DNA from: an uncultured Treponema sp.
GTDB taxonomy: Bacteria > Spirochaetota > Spirochaetia > Treponematales > Treponemataceae
Direction: 5' to 3'
Length of the DNA: 59,026 bases
Assembly: GCA_946410085.1 (NCBI GenBank)
Contig: CAMJZA010000014.1
Location: 1-59,026, forward strand
Positions 44,995-54,500 of the stretch are shown piece by piece; the first letter of the stretch is position 1, and each line of letters opens with the position of its first letter. Below the pieces are notes generated by a model. The model was not told where the DNA came from. It saw nothing but the letters and a program-made list of their open reading frames with translations, and ran no database searches. A program made the translations under genes and the position numbers.

Positions 44995-46707
44995 ATGGCA
45001 ACAGAAACTATTGACAGGGCAGCCCTTGCGGCAGAGGCCGCACGGCGCATGCAGGAGCTTGCGGGAGGCACGGTAGACATTCCCTCCCTCGGCGCTGATC
45101 CCCTGCTCGTCAAATATCAGGACGCACTGGCAGCCCTGCGGAAGGACGGTGTAAATAAAATCCTCACCCTGAACCAGACTATCGGCGCGGCAAAGAAGAA
45201 CAAGATGCTGGACGCAGCGGAGCGGAGCAAGATCATAGCCGACTGCTCGTCCCAGATAGCACAGGCAAAGGAAGTCGCCGCCCGGAATGCTTCTGCCGAC
45301 AGGGAACTGACGAAGGATGCACTCGCCTATGCAAACGTCCTTGCAAAGCAGTACATCGCGCAGGTAGATGCCGAGCAGAACAAAAAGATTGCCCGGCTCA
45401 GGGACGACTACGGGAAGCAGGTCGCCCGGATACAGGCAGACGCACAGAAGCGGATCGCTGCCGCCTCCGGCGATGCGCAGGAAACCGCCCGCTACGAGCT
45501 CAAGTCCGCACTCTTTGACGCAAAGAACCGTCTGGAAGGAGAGCTTGCCCGCTGCAAGGACACAAAGAAGCAGGCCTTCGTGGATCACGTGCAGGAGAAC
45601 CGCTCGCTGCGCAACGGCCGCACGAACTTCGCCGAAAACATGCAGATGAACGCGAAGAACTATGTCTACAACTTTAAGGCATCCAAGTTCTTCCTGGACA
45701 ACGGCCTCTACATTGCAATCCTGATTTTCTTCATCATCTGCATCATCATCGCTCCGATTTCCGGCGCCGGAAATCTGTTGACCCTGCCGAACATCTTTAC
45801 GATCCTCGAGCAGTCTTCGACCCGCATGTTCTATGCGCTCGGCGTCGCCGGCCTGATCCTGATCGCGGGAACCGACCTGAGCGTCGGCCGCATGGTTGCA
45901 ATGGGCTCGGTCATTACGGGTCTCATCCTGCACCCGGGAACGAACATCGTCAAGTTCTTCAACATGGGCCCCTGGAACTTCACGACCATGCCCATGGGAG
46001 GCCGCCTTGCCATGGCGCTCGCCCTGTCCATCTTCTTCTGCGTGCTCTTTTCCGTCTTTGCGGGCTTCTTTACCGCGAAGCTGAAAATCCACCCCTTCAT
46101 CTCTACGCTTGCCACGCAGCTGATCATCTACGGCCTGCTCTTCTTCGGCACGACGGGAACCCCGGTCGGTTCGATCGACAGCAAGGTCAAGGACGCAATC
46201 GGCGGACGCTGGGTACTGGGCGTCATTAACGGCGAGCTGGTCACCTTCCCCAAGCTGATCATCCCGGCCGCGATTGCGATCGTCGTCGCATGGTTCATCT
46301 GGAACAAAACGATTTTCGGCAAGAACATGTACGCAGTCGGCGGCAATGCCGAAGCAGCGGCGGTCAGCGGCATCTCGGTCTTCCGCGTCACGATGGGCAT
46401 CTTCATCATGGCAGGCATCTTCTACGGCTGCGGTGCCTTCCTCGAAGCATTCCGTGCGAACGCGAGTGCGGGAACGGGACAGGGCTACGAGATGGACGCA
46501 ATCGCGGCCTGCGTTGTCGGAGGCATCTCCTTTAACGGCGGTATCGGCAAGATCGGCGGGGCGGCAATCGGCGTCATCATCTTTACCGGCCTCACCTACT
46601 GCCTGACCTTCCTGCACATCGATACGAACCTGCAGTTCGTGTTCAAGGGCTTCATCATCATCGCGGCTGTCGCGCTTGATTCAATCAAGTACCTGAAACG
46701 GAAGTAA
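44995..46707 (+). CDS. mglC: Mgl sugar ABC transporter permease with long N-terminal extension
   Basis: A 570-residue protein. Residues about 235-570 are a normal MglC/RbsC-type permease with eight to ten spans (LYIAILIFFIICIIIAPISG, RMFYALGVAGLILIAGTDLS, GQGYEMDAIAACVVGGISFN). The first ~230 residues have no membrane span and are Ala/Lys/Glu/Gln-rich heptads (YIAQVDAEQNKKIARLRDDY, ARIQADAQKRIAAASGD), a predicted cytoplasmic coiled coil absent from ordinary MglC. AGGAGATAC precedes the ATG, so the extension is really translated. Its role is unknown; regulation or scaffolding is a guess. Confidence 0.92.
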   Translation: MATETIDRAALAAEAARRMQELAGGTVDIPSLGADPLLVKYQDALAALRKDGVNKILTLNQTIGAAKKNKMLDAAERSKIIADCSSQIAQAKEVAARNASADRELTKDALAYANVLAKQYIAQVDAEQNKKIARLRDDYGKQVARIQADAQKRIAAASGDAQETARYELKSALFDAKNRLEGELARCKDTKKQAFVDHVQENRSLRNGRTNFAENMQMNAKNYVYNFKASKFFLDNGLYIAILIFFIICIIIAPISGAGNLLTLPNIFTILEQSSTRMFYALGVAGLILIAGTDLSVGRMVAMGSVITGLILHPGTNIVKFFNMGPWNFTTMPMGGRLAMALALSIFFCVLFSVFAGFFTAKLKIHPFISTLATQLIIYGLLFFGTTGTPVGSIDSKVKDAIGGRWVLGVINGELVTFPKLIIPAAIAIVVAWFIWNKTIFGKNMYAVGGNAEAAAVSGISVFRVTMGIFIMAGIFYGCGAFLEAFRANASAGTGQGYEMDAIAACVVGGISFNGGIGKIGGAAIGVIIFTGLTYCLTFLHIDTNLQFVFKGFIIIAAVALDSIKYLKRK

Positions 46708-46731
46708 GCCCCGCATTTTTCATGAAGCAAA

Positions 46732-46769
46732 AAGCCCTGTGGAATTGAATTCCGCAGGGCTTTTTTTTG
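46732..46769 (+). terminator. Rho-independent terminator of the mgl operon
   Basis: AAGCCCTGTGGAATT pairs with AATTCCGCAGGGCTT and runs into eight T (46761-46768). Textbook structure 24 bases after the mglC stop. Confidence 0.92.
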
Positions 46770-46847
46770 CGCTCGAATCTGTTCCGGCGTCACAAGTGCT
46801 CCCGGTGGCGAAAGCACTCCCGGCAGTACGCCATGTACGCTTACAGT

Positions 46848-47918
46848 TTACAGGCGGATCCGGTACTTCTTTGCGATACCGTCAAGGCTCTTGAAGGTGA
46901 TTTTCCTGCCGTCGGCGGTCAGCAGCATGCCTTCAAAGCTGCCGTATATCGTGTGGTATTCGGTCTTGAGGATGAGGGTCGAAATGAGCTTGTAGTTGTC
47001 GGAGGCGGGGGTAAACAGCAGGTCTACCATGCCCTCGGTGTCCTGAATGTTCCAGGTTTTCATCAGCCCGTGATTGTGGGTTATCCTGACGGGAGGCAGG
47101 GGGGTCGCCCGCCCGCCGACGAAGAGGACGTTTGCATTATAACTGTAGGAGTCCACGGCTTCCTGGGAGGAAACGTCGAGGCGGAAGGAAACGTTCTGCC
47201 CGTCCACTTCACCGAGTCCGGTCAGGTACTCTCCCGCACTGTGGAACTTCATGTAATAGCGTGCCATGTCAAAGAAGCACAGGCCCTCGCTGTCGTCCAT
47301 CAGCTTTTCCTGCCCGTCCGCCTCCCGCGTCGAAAGCGCCCCGTGAATGGGCATGACCTGCATGAAGCGCGCCGTACAGCGGCGGCTCGTGGGAGAGGGG
47401 TTGCAGGCAGACAGGGAAATGACATCCTCAGATTCCATCCGGGATATGAAGGCGGCATTGGAAGCAGGCACCGTCTTGCTGCCCGCCATGCGGAAGATAA
47501 ACGAGAACTTGCGGTGCTCCTTGTCCCAGCTGATGCGGGAATAGCGGCGGGCGGAATTGTTCTTTACGAAGCCGGAGCGGAGGGAATGCGGGATAAAGCG
47601 CTTGCGCGGGCCCATGATTGCCCGGTAGACAAAGCGGCGCTTCGTGCTCTTTTCCCAGAAGGTCAGCTCTTCAAAGCTGAACACCTTGGCGTCAAAAAAC
47701 TCGATGCAGCCGACGTAATTTCCGATGCTGAAGAAATAGGAAAGGCGGCTCTTGATGCGCAGGTTCGTAACAAGCGGCGGAAGGAAATGAAATGATGAAT
47801 AGGGGTTCCGCACTCCCCGGATGTCGAGCCGTTCCGGTACCCCGGAAAAAGTACCGAAAACGGGTTTTCCTGCCTTAACGAAGCCCTCTGGACAAGGCTC
47901 TATCTTCCTCGTATACAC
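46848..47918 (-). CDS. DUF2804-family protein
   Basis: A 356-residue protein of the DUF2804 family: the start VYTRKIEPCPEGFVKAGKPV, the FHFLPPLVTNLRIKSRLSYF region, RRYSRISWDKEHRKFSFIFR, and the C-terminal VRITHNHGLMKTWNIQDTEG, a lipocalin-like beta fold. Function is not established. GTG at 47918 is chosen because CCGGAG lies 5 bases upstream and the alignment to the family begins there; an in-frame ATG 19 codons earlier would run into the CAP gene. It follows that gene by 14 bases. Confidence 0.85.
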   Translation of the reverse strand: MYTRKIEPCPEGFVKAGKPVFGTFSGVPERLDIRGVRNPYSSFHFLPPLVTNLRIKSRLSYFFSIGNYVGCIEFFDAKVFSFEELTFWEKSTKRRFVYRAIMGPRKRFIPHSLRSGFVKNNSARRYSRISWDKEHRKFSFIFRMAGSKTVPASNAAFISRMESEDVISLSACNPSPTSRRCTARFMQVMPIHGALSTREADGQEKLMDDSEGLCFFDMARYYMKFHSAGEYLTGLGEVDGQNVSFRLDVSSQEAVDSYSYNANVLFVGGRATPLPPVRITHNHGLMKTWNIQDTEGMVDLLFTPASDNYKLISTLILKTEYHTIYGSFEGMLLTADGRKITFKSLDGIAKKYRIRL

Positions 47919-47932
47919 GATGACTCCGGCCG

Positions 47933-48595
47933 TTACTTGTCGGCGTAGTTGCCGCCGGCATAGTTGATGCAGCACATGATATTGTATGCCCCGTGGCTGC
48001 CGATGGACACGCCTGCATGGGTATAGGGACCGTAGCCGCCCGTCTCAAGAATATTCTTCCGGTGTCCCCGGTCAGCAACCCCATCATCGATGAGCAGGGC
48101 CGCCACGATATCCTCCGGCGTGCTGTAGCCGTAGGCAATGTTCTCACCCACCACCGTTGCGTTCACGTATTTCCGGACCCGGCTATCCCAGCCGGTCTGG
48201 TGTCCGACGGACGATCCTGCCCCCTGCTTCTGTACCCACTCGCGCGCTGCCTTGTACAGGCCGTTCCCGGCCGAAAGGCTGCCGCGGGGAGTCGATGCCA
48301 GTGCATTCATCTCATTGATGCATTCGGTCAGGGAATCCTGAAAGGTTGAACTCGTATTGAGATCAAGCGTCGGGTGCGACTTCTGGGGTACCAGCCGCTG
48401 AGTCACATACTCCGCCGGCCGCGTCCGGGCAAAGTTCATCTCCGTAATGACGGCAAGTTCCGTCGCCGTCGGTGTAGCAGAAGAATCACCGCCCGACTCC
48501 GTAGCGCCGCCCCCTCCACCGCCGCCAGAAGAATGGGAACAGGCGGCAAGAAGCAGAAGCAGCGCGGCAAGAAACGGAACAATCCTTTTTATCAT
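47933..48595 (-). CDS. CAP-domain (SCP/PR-1-like) lipoprotein
   Basis: A 220-residue lipoprotein: MIKRIVPFLAALLLLLAACS with lipobox LLAAC near residue 19, a run of Gly, then a CAP domain. Marks are ITEMNFARTRPAEYV, the conserved GHRKNIL near residue 180 and YNIMCCINYAGG. CAP proteins bind lipids or other small ligands or act as proteases in some cases; role here unknown. AGGGGAT precedes the ATG. Promoter TTGCAA-17-TACTCT lies upstream. Confidence 0.92.
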   Translation of the reverse strand: MIKRIVPFLAALLLLLAACSHSSGGGGGGGATESGGDSSATPTATELAVITEMNFARTRPAEYVTQRLVPQKSHPTLDLNTSSTFQDSLTECINEMNALASTPRGSLSAGNGLYKAAREWVQKQGAGSSVGHQTGWDSRVRKYVNATVVGENIAYGYSTPEDIVAALLIDDGVADRGHRKNILETGGYGPYTHAGVSIGSHGAYNIMCCINYAGGNYADK

Positions 48596-48616
48596 ATATA
48601 ATCCCCTCGTCTGCAC

Positions 48617-48645
48617 AGAGTAGCACGGAATCAAAACTATTGCAA
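48617..48645 (-). promoter_or_regulatory. Predicted promoter of the CAP lipoprotein
   Basis: On the minus strand TTGCAA (48640-48645), 17-bp spacer, TACTCT (48617-48622), giving a leader of about 15 bases that contains AGGGGAT. Confidence 0.5.
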
Positions 48646-48677
48646 GAAAAAAGGGACCGCAGGAAGTCCTGCGGTCC
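48645..48677 (-). terminator. Rho-independent terminator after the CYP-FKBP gene
   Basis: On the minus strand GGACCGCAGGA pairs with TCCTGCGGTCC (48654-48677), followed by six T. It ends the isomerase transcript and abuts the CAP promoter. Confidence 0.88.
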
Positions 48678-48748
48678 GTTCATCCGTATTGACCAGCCTG
48701 TCCCCGGCAGGCACTGACCGCCGGGCGGCCCCTCAGACCCGCATGCTC

Positions 48749-49789
48749 CTAGCGGGCGCTCACGAGTTCAACGTCAAAGGCAATGTAGGTGTTGCCGGGA
48801 ATCACGTCACCGGCACCGCGCTCTCCGTATGCCTGATCGGGCGGGAGGACGATCGTGCGCTTCTCGCCAACCTTCATGTCCTGGACCATCAGGTCAAAGC
48901 CGGGAATCATCTGGCCGGCGCCGGTTACAAAGTCGAGCGGTCCCCTGCCCTCTGACTTGTCAAAGACCTTTCCGTCAACAAGGTAGCCCTTGTACTCGGT
49001 GGACACCATCCTGCCGCTGCCGCACTTGCTGCCGCTGCCTTCCCGCGTCGTCTTGTAGTAGATGCCGCTGGCATCCTTCTTAAAGCCGGGGAAGTTCTTT
49101 TCCACTGCGGCAATCTGGGCGGCAAAAGCCTTTTCCTTTTCCGCCTGGTTCCGTGCGATGCAGGCCTTGAGCCGGGCGTCCCAGTCCTTCTGGGTTGCGG
49201 TAAAGGCTTCCGCCTCGGCGCCCCGCCGGTAAATCGTGACGTCCCGGATGACGTCGCCCTGCTTGATGCTGTTGACGACCTTCTGGCTGTCCTTGTCAAC
49301 GACATGGCCGAAAATCGTATGATTGCCGTTCAACCAGCCGGTCGCAACATGGGTGATGAAGAACTGGCTGCCGTTCGAGTTCGTGCCCTTGCCCCGGTTT
49401 GCCATCGCGAGGACGCCCGCACCGTCAAACTTGTACTTGGCGGAAATCTCGTCGGGGAAGGAGTAGCCGGGGCCGCCCGTTCCGTTGCCCCGGGGGTCGC
49501 CGCCCTGAATCATGAAGTCAGCGATGACCCGGTGAAACTTGATTCCCTTATAGAAGGGCTTGCCCTTGCATGCGTCAAGCGTTCCTTCTGCCAGTCCGAC
49601 AAAGTTCGTCACCGTCAGCGGTGCGTCTTTATAATACAGCTCCACGAAGATGTCCCCGCGCGCGGTGGAAATGTTCGCAAAAAGCCCTTCCTTACCCTTC
49701 AAAACCTTTTCCGGATCCATAGCCTTACAGCTCCCTGTCATTAAAATACCTGCCGCAAGCAGCAGCGTCAAAAGCGATCTCTTTTTCAT
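48749..49789 (-). CDS. Cyclophilin-FKBP fusion peptidyl-prolyl isomerase, lipoprotein
   Basis: A 346-residue dual-family immunophilin. A lipoprotein signal with lipobox LMTGSC ends near residue 21. Residues about 38-190 are a cyclophilin: [59 protein letters not shown], including the catalytic Arg. A charged helical linker ([20 protein letters not shown]) leads to an FKBP domain, about 250-346: [56 protein letters not shown]. Both active sites look intact. It should speed proline isomerisation in folding envelope proteins. Such fusions are known from Treponema and a few other lineages. Confidence 0.93.
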   Translation of the reverse strand: MKKRSLLTLLLAAGILMTGSCKAMDPEKVLKGKEGLFANISTARGDIFVELYYKDAPLTVTNFVGLAEGTLDACKGKPFYKGIKFHRVIADFMIQGGDPRGNGTGGPGYSFPDEISAKYKFDGAGVLAMANRGKGTNSNGSQFFITHVATGWLNGNHTIFGHVVDKDSQKVVNSIKQGDVIRDVTIYRRGAEAEAFTATQKDWDARLKACIARNQAEKEKAFAAQIAAVEKNFPGFKKDASGIYYKTTREGSGSKCGSGRMVSTEYKGYLVDGKVFDKSEGRGPLDFVTGAGQMIPGFDLMVQDMKVGEKRTIVLPPDQAYGERGAGDVIPGNTYIAFDVELVSAR

Positions 49790-49852
49790 TTCTTACTCCA
49801 TCAACCGGACTCAAAAGGCGGCAGCCCTTCGAGTTCCACAATATACATATAT

Positions 49853-50665
49853 CTAGAACCTTCCCGTGAACCAGCTGTACACGGCAGCCAGCCTCGTCGA
49901 AAATGATTCCTTTATCTTCTTTTCCAGTATGCCCAGCGGCGGAACGGCAGCCTCCGTCGTCAGGTAGGCAACGATGTAGTCGCCGCAGTCCGCAACAACA
50001 AAGTTCATCCGCAGCTTGCCGGGGGCAAATGCCTTGATGGGACCGAGCTTGAGCGCACTTTCATTGACGAAGTTCGCCCAGATTTCATCGGCCCGCTCCT
50101 CGTACGACACCTTGTAGACCGTCCGGCCCAGGGAATTGTCGTCCATCAGGGCATACTGGGTCTTGCCGTCTGCACTGCCCGCCGTGTTGTCGGGGCCCCT
50201 AGCCTCGCCGACCTTCGTGACATGTCCCGTCACCGGATCCGTCTCGGGAACGACCGTATAGGCTTCCTCGTAGAGGGTCGCCATCTTTCCCCGCCGGTGG
50301 CTGTAGTACTGAATGCCCTGCAGGGTCGAAAAAGACCGGAGTATCTTGCCTGCGTAGTCAATCGTTGCAAGTCCCGGCTTGGGAAAGTCAGATTTCTTCG
50401 CAAGATACAGCTCTTCTGCAAAGAAATTGGGACTGCCCATGTCGCTCGGCCAGAAGCCGAGCGCTTTCTTTGCAAGCGGCGTATCCGGGGCAAGGCGCAG
50501 GCCCGCCCCCTCCTCCATGAAGGACATGCGCTCAATCTTCCCGTCTCGAAGCAACTGCCCGTATTCTTCCGGCGAGAGGATGTCCCGCGCATTAAAGGCA
50601 TACGACTGGCATAGGGGCAGCAGCAGAAGCAGGATCCCCGCTGCAAACCGAAGTGTTCCCTTCAT
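49853..50665 (-). CDS. Exported protein of unknown function
   Basis: A 270-residue protein with a signal peptide (hydrophobic to about residue 20, cleavage after SYA). The mature part begins FNARDILSPEEYGQLLRDGK and contains SFSTLQGIQYYSHRRGKM and SLGRTVYKVSYEERADEIWANF. It resembles an uncharacterised spirochaete-specific family (possibly DUF6675, not certain). No lipobox or catalytic motif. Probably periplasmic. It sits between the isomerase and the jag-yidC block. Confidence 0.6.
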   Translation of the reverse strand: MKGTLRFAAGILLLLLPLCQSYAFNARDILSPEEYGQLLRDGKIERMSFMEEGAGLRLAPDTPLAKKALGFWPSDMGSPNFFAEELYLAKKSDFPKPGLATIDYAGKILRSFSTLQGIQYYSHRRGKMATLYEEAYTVVPETDPVTGHVTKVGEARGPDNTAGSADGKTQYALMDDNSLGRTVYKVSYEERADEIWANFVNESALKLGPIKAFAPGKLRMNFVVADCGDYIVAYLTTEAAVPPLGILEKKIKESFSTRLAAVYSWFTGRF

Positions 50666-50828
50666 TTTCTTCCTCTCCTCACTGCCTGGCAGGGCAGTAC
50701 GGCCCGGCAGGTCTCCTCCTGCCCGCCGATTGCGCCTGATTCAAAACGCCCGCAGCCGCAGACTGCCCGAAGCAGCATATTGTCCGCGGCAGCAGACTGC
50801 CGGGGCACTTTTGAACCGGGGCTGATTT

Positions 50829-51545
50829 TTACCGGACTCCCGTGTAGATGACACGGACCTGCTTATACAAACCATCTCCCTCGCTCTTGGTTTCAACATC
50901 GGGGATATCATTCAGCGTTGTATGGATGAGCCTGCGCTCGTAGGGGTTCATCGGCTCAAGCAGCACGGAACTGTGGCGCTGCCGCACCTTGTCGGCGGTC
51001 ATATAGGCCAGGCGCACGAGGCTTTCCTCGCGGCGGATGCGGTAGTTCTCGGTGTCAAGGATAATCCGCATGTCCTCGCGGCCAAGGTGACCGGCGTACA
51101 CGTTGGCAAGCAGCTGCATTGCGTCAAGGTTCTTGCCCTTGCGTCCGATCAGGATGGAAGAAGACTCGCTCGACAGCTTGATGCCGATTTTCTTGTCCTC
51201 GCGGAACATCACTTCCACGGAAATCTTGTAGCCCATCTTTTCTATCATCGTCTTGACGAAGTCAAGCAGCTTTTCTTCAAATTCGTTCTGAGGCATCGGG
51301 TTGGCGACCAGGCTCGGATTCCGCGCCCGCTCCGTCGTATTGGGAACCTTCCCGTCAAACTCACCCGCTACATGGTCTTCGCTGTCGACCGGCTGCACGC
51401 GGATGCGGACATAGCCCTTCTTAAAGAGCGTACCCTTCTGCGATTCCAGAATCTCAACGTCAAACTGATCCCGCTCCAGTCCCAGTTCCTCTGCGGCCTT
51501 TTCAATGGCCTCCTTCTCGTTCTTTCCTTCGTACTCGTAAATCAT
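50829..51545 (-). CDS. jag: KhpB/Jag RNA-binding protein
   Basis: A 238-residue cytoplasmic RNA-binding protein. Jag_N domain is residues 1-52 (MIYEYEGKNEKEAIEKAAEE, then LFKKGYVRIRV). A KH domain follows near 110-165, with the GxxG loop in ILIGRKGKNLDAMQ. The R3H domain is near 180-235 (RREESLVRLAYMTADKVRQR). It lies downstream of yidC as in most bacteria and is linked to control of envelope growth. The start at 51545 is chosen by homology; in-frame sequence extends further upstream. Confidence 0.95.
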   Translation of the reverse strand: MIYEYEGKNEKEAIEKAAEELGLERDQFDVEILESQKGTLFKKGYVRIRVQPVDSEDHVAGEFDGKVPNTTERARNPSLVANPMPQNEFEEKLLDFVKTMIEKMGYKISVEVMFREDKKIGIKLSSESSSILIGRKGKNLDAMQLLANVYAGHLGREDMRIILDTENYRIRREESLVRLAYMTADKVRQRHSSVLLEPMNPYERRLIHTTLNDIPDVETKSEGDGLYKQVRVIYTGVR

Positions 51546-51650
51546 ATATCTCTTACACTCCAAAAAGATTTCTTGCTTCAGCGCCGCGGGCCGTGTTTCT
51601 GCACGAACCGCGGCAATCCCGGGCATACTGCAGCACCCCGCCGGGCGCCC

Positions 51651-53492
51651 CTATCTGCGGCCCTTCTTTTTCTTCCTGCCGCCCATCGCCTTGTCAATGA
51701 CACGGGGTTTGGACGCCTCCAGTTCCTGCCGCTTCTTTGCCAGGATCCTGTTGATTATCATCTGCTGGCCGATCTGCAGGACGTTGCTGACCGTCCAGTA
51801 GAGCAGCAGTCCCGACGGAACATTGTAAAAGAGGAAGAAGAACATCAGCGGCATGCCGTACATCATGAACTTCATCGAACTCTGGTTCGCCCCGGCAGCG
51901 TTTCCGTACTGGGTAATCAGGCCGTTCAGCAACTGGCTGCCCGTGTAGATGAAGGGCAGGAGGCGGAAGGTGTTCATCGTGAACTGCGAGATGAAGGGAA
52001 TCTGCTGCTTCCAGCTGAACAGGCTGTCGCCGACGGAAAGGTCGTCGATCCAGCCGTGGATGAAGCTCGCACCCCGGAACTCAAAGTGATTGTTGAACAC
52101 GTTGTAGAGGGCAAAGAGGACCATCATCTGCAGGACCATCGGGAGACAGCCTGAAGCAGGATTGTAACCGGCTTCCTTGTAGAGCTTATTCATCGCGGCC
52201 TGCTGCTGCTGGGGATCGTCCTTGTACTTTTCCTGAATCTCCTTCATCCGCGGCTGCAGGCCCTGCATCTTGATGGAACCGAGCGCCGTGGACTTGTTGA
52301 GCGGGAAGAGGACAATCTTGAGGAAAATCGTCAGGATAATGATGGCGATGCCCCAGTTGTGGACCAGGCGGTAAATGGTCTCCAGGCACCACTTGAGCGC
52401 GACTTCTATAATGGAAAGGAATCCCGACGTCTGCAGGGCCTGGTTAAAGCGGGCGTTGACCAGCTTCCAGCCGTTGGCGTCCGCACTGTTGTATTTGAGC
52501 AGTTCCTTTTCGCTCCGGGGACCGACATAGATATAGAACTCGTCGGTCGTATTGCCGCCGTGAATTGCGCTGCGGGTTACGAAAAGCTGCGAGTTCTCGT
52601 AGCCGGACACCTGCTCGGCGGAACACCTGACGGCGGAACTCATCACCGCGGTGTCGGCAGGCTTCACGATGACGGCAAAGTACTTTCCCGCCGTTCCAGC
52701 CCATTCCCAGGGCTTGTCATAGCTGCGGTCGGAAAAAGCCTTCTTTACCTTCTTGCGGCCGTCCCAGGAAACAAACTGCCGCACTTCATAGCGGTTGCTC
52801 TTGCGGTCGTAGTGAGGGCCGATCTGGGGGGGAGTCCTGAGCGTATAGGCAGCACCGCCGAGGTCCAGGTCGGCAGCGGCACCGTCAAGGCCGTTCACCG
52901 TCACGGACAGGCGGAAGGCGTAGTCGTCGGGCGTAAAGCTGTACAGCTTGCCCAGGCGGAACTTGCGGTCAACACCGTCATCCCCCTTCATCGTGAAGTC
53001 ACGGTAGAATCCGATCGTATAGTCGTCAATCCGCTTGACGTTGAAGATGCCGTCAATCATGGCCATGGAAGAATCGCCGAACGAAAGGGCAAACGCATGG
53101 TTGGAACTGGTTACGTTGTCCGCCATCTGCACGCCTTCGCCGGTATCCTTGTCCAGGTGCTCCAAGAGCTTGTAGCTCACGATGTCGCCGCCCCGGTTGC
53201 TGAGGACCACGCTCGCCCTGTTGGTCGTAATGGTAAACTCCTGTACGGAAATGGTCTCCTGTCCAGAAGCATCTTCCCCGTCGGCAAATGAAGCCGCTGA
53301 CGGGCTTTCGGAGACTTTGGACGACAGCTGTTCGGCTTCGGCAGCCTTTGCCGCCTGTGCTTCCAGTTCCGCCGCCTGCTGCGCCTCGTATGCGGCTTCC
53401 CGCTTCGGCGCCATGTAGAATGCGTCAAAGAAGAAATAGCCGAACAGCACGATGGCGCTCAGAACGATAGCCAATATCGTATTTTTATCCAT
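51651..53492 (-). CDS. yidC: Membrane protein insertase YidC
   Basis: A 613-residue insertase. MDKNTILAIVLSAIVLFGYF is the first span, followed by an Ala/Glu/Gln-rich linker and the large periplasmic beta domain (about 80-370) typical of Gram-negative-type YidC. The five-span insertase core opens near VHNWGIAIIILTIFLKIVLF, with the cytoplasmic hairpin LQPRMKEIQEKYKDDPQQQQ, then YNPASGCLPMVLQMMVLFAL, including the Cys-Leu-Pro. A basic tail (GGRKKKKGRR) may contact ribosomes. AAAGGAT precedes this ATG. Confidence 0.97.
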   Translation of the reverse strand: MDKNTILAIVLSAIVLFGYFFFDAFYMAPKREAAYEAQQAAELEAQAAKAAEAEQLSSKVSESPSAASFADGEDASGQETISVQEFTITTNRASVVLSNRGGDIVSYKLLEHLDKDTGEGVQMADNVTSSNHAFALSFGDSSMAMIDGIFNVKRIDDYTIGFYRDFTMKGDDGVDRKFRLGKLYSFTPDDYAFRLSVTVNGLDGAAADLDLGGAAYTLRTPPQIGPHYDRKSNRYEVRQFVSWDGRKKVKKAFSDRSYDKPWEWAGTAGKYFAVIVKPADTAVMSSAVRCSAEQVSGYENSQLFVTRSAIHGGNTTDEFYIYVGPRSEKELLKYNSADANGWKLVNARFNQALQTSGFLSIIEVALKWCLETIYRLVHNWGIAIIILTIFLKIVLFPLNKSTALGSIKMQGLQPRMKEIQEKYKDDPQQQQAAMNKLYKEAGYNPASGCLPMVLQMMVLFALYNVFNNHFEFRGASFIHGWIDDLSVGDSLFSWKQQIPFISQFTMNTFRLLPFIYTGSQLLNGLITQYGNAAGANQSSMKFMMYGMPLMFFFLFYNVPSGLLLYWTVSNVLQIGQQMIINRILAKKRQELEASKPRVIDKAMGGRKKKKGRR

Positions 53493-53619
53493 AAAAACAA
53501 ATCCTTTCTCAATTATCAAGTAGCTGCCCTTGCTGCCGGGCAACGCCCGTACAACGCACGAGCTACCGCGACAGCACAGCTGTCATTGGTGCCGGGCTAC
53601 ACCGGCGGCACCGCAGCTG

Positions 53620-53883
53620 TCAAGGCTCCGGTACGGGGTCAAACCCGCCCTCATGCCAGGGGTTGCAGCGCATGATGCGCCGGGCGGCAAGGTACAGGCC
53701 CCTGACCGGACCGTGCTTCTCCAATGCCTCGATGGCATAGCAGGAACATGACGGCGTAAAGCGGCACACATTCCCCAGCATGGGCGAGAGCGTCAGCTGA
53801 TACAGCCGTATGGGTGCAATCAGCAGTGCCGTGGCAATACAACGCCCCGCCTTCAGTCTTTCATGAGTCCCGCTTTCCTGCAT
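53620..53883 (-). CDS. yidD: Membrane protein insertion factor YidD
   Basis: An 87-residue protein: LLIAPIRLYQLTLSPMLGNV and CRFTPSCSCYAIEALEKHGPVRG are the family core with the conserved Cys residues, and RRIMRCNPWHEGGFDPVP is its C-terminus. It associates with the inner membrane and aids YidC. The start overlaps the end of rnpA by about 30 bases; GTG at 53904 is an alternative start. Confidence 0.93.
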   Translation of the reverse strand: MQESGTHERLKAGRCIATALLIAPIRLYQLTLSPMLGNVCRFTPSCSCYAIEALEKHGPVRGLYLAARRIMRCNPWHEGGFDPVPEP

Positions 53884-54248
53884 AATGTCTTCAGCTGGCC
53901 GCACCGCGAGTGGAACGAATCATTTCCGGGGTAGACAAGCAGCAGCAAATCATAGCCGGTGTTCAGGTGCGCTTTGTAGAATCGGTAGGCTTCCCGGCTG
54001 CAGCGTTTGGACCGGTTCCGGTCCACCGCACGGCCATAGCCTCTGGGGAGGGTAAACGCAATCCGGTTCCGGGACAGGCCGTTTTCCTTGTAAAACAGCT
54101 TTGCCCCCCAGATGCCGACCCTGTTTCCCTGTTTGAAAAGTCTGGAAATTTCCTTCGGACTCTTGATGTGTTCATCACGCCTGAAAGGTCCTGTCTTCGC
54201 CATTGCGTAACCGCAACCTTCCTGCAGCCCTGTCGACTCACTGCTCAT
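53853..54248 (-). CDS. rnpA: Ribonuclease P protein component
   Basis: A 131-residue basic protein that binds RNase P RNA for tRNA 5' maturation. Marks are RRDEHIKSPKEISRLFKQGN near the start, IAFTLPRGYGRAVDRNRSKR with the RNR motif, and REAYRFYK. GGAGG lies 5 bases before ATG 54248; ATG 54203 is closer to the usual family start but lacks a ribosome-binding site. Placed between rpmH and yidD as normal. Confidence 0.95.
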   Translation of the reverse strand: MSSESTGLQEGCGYAMAKTGPFRRDEHIKSPKEISRLFKQGNRVGIWGAKLFYKENGLSRNRIAFTLPRGYGRAVDRNRSKRCSREAYRFYKAHLNTGYDLLLLVYPGNDSFHSRCGQLKTLCRKAGLMKD

Positions 54249-54314
54249 GAAAGCCTCCGGAACATTCCCTTTCGCCGGAGGAGCTGACAGCCCTTCCGGC
54301 GGCTCACAAGAAAC

Positions 54315-54500
54315 TTACCAGGTCTTCGTCTTGCACTTACCGTTCTGGTACGGCTTCTTCTCATCGGAGATGGTGAGCTTCCAGCGCCCCTTCTGCCTTC
54401 TCCGCTTCAAAACAAGACGTCCTCCCTTCGTTGCCATCCTTGCGCGGAAACCGAATTTCCTGTTGCGCTTGACCTTGCTCGGCTGGTATGTACGTAACAT
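54315..54500 (-). CDS. rpmH: 50S ribosomal protein L34
   Basis: A 61-residue ribosomal protein: [40 protein letters not shown]. The family is 44-52 residues; here a C-terminal tail (after ISDEKK, ending CKTKTW) adds about ten. GAGGAG precedes the ATG. First gene of rpmH-rnpA-yidD-yidC-jag. No dnaA lies upstream of it within the window. Confidence 0.96.
   Translation of the reverse strand: MLRTYQPSKVKRNRKFGFRARMATKGGRLVLKRRRQKGRWKLTISDEKKPYQNGKCKTKTW

Noticed and set aside
43381..46617. Very long open frame (over 1,000 codons) antisense to mglA and mglC
   Set aside because: Its peptide is Asp/Arg/Glu-rich low complexity with no domain; high GC at third positions makes antisense frames stay open. 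The sense strand encodes clear mglA and mglC.
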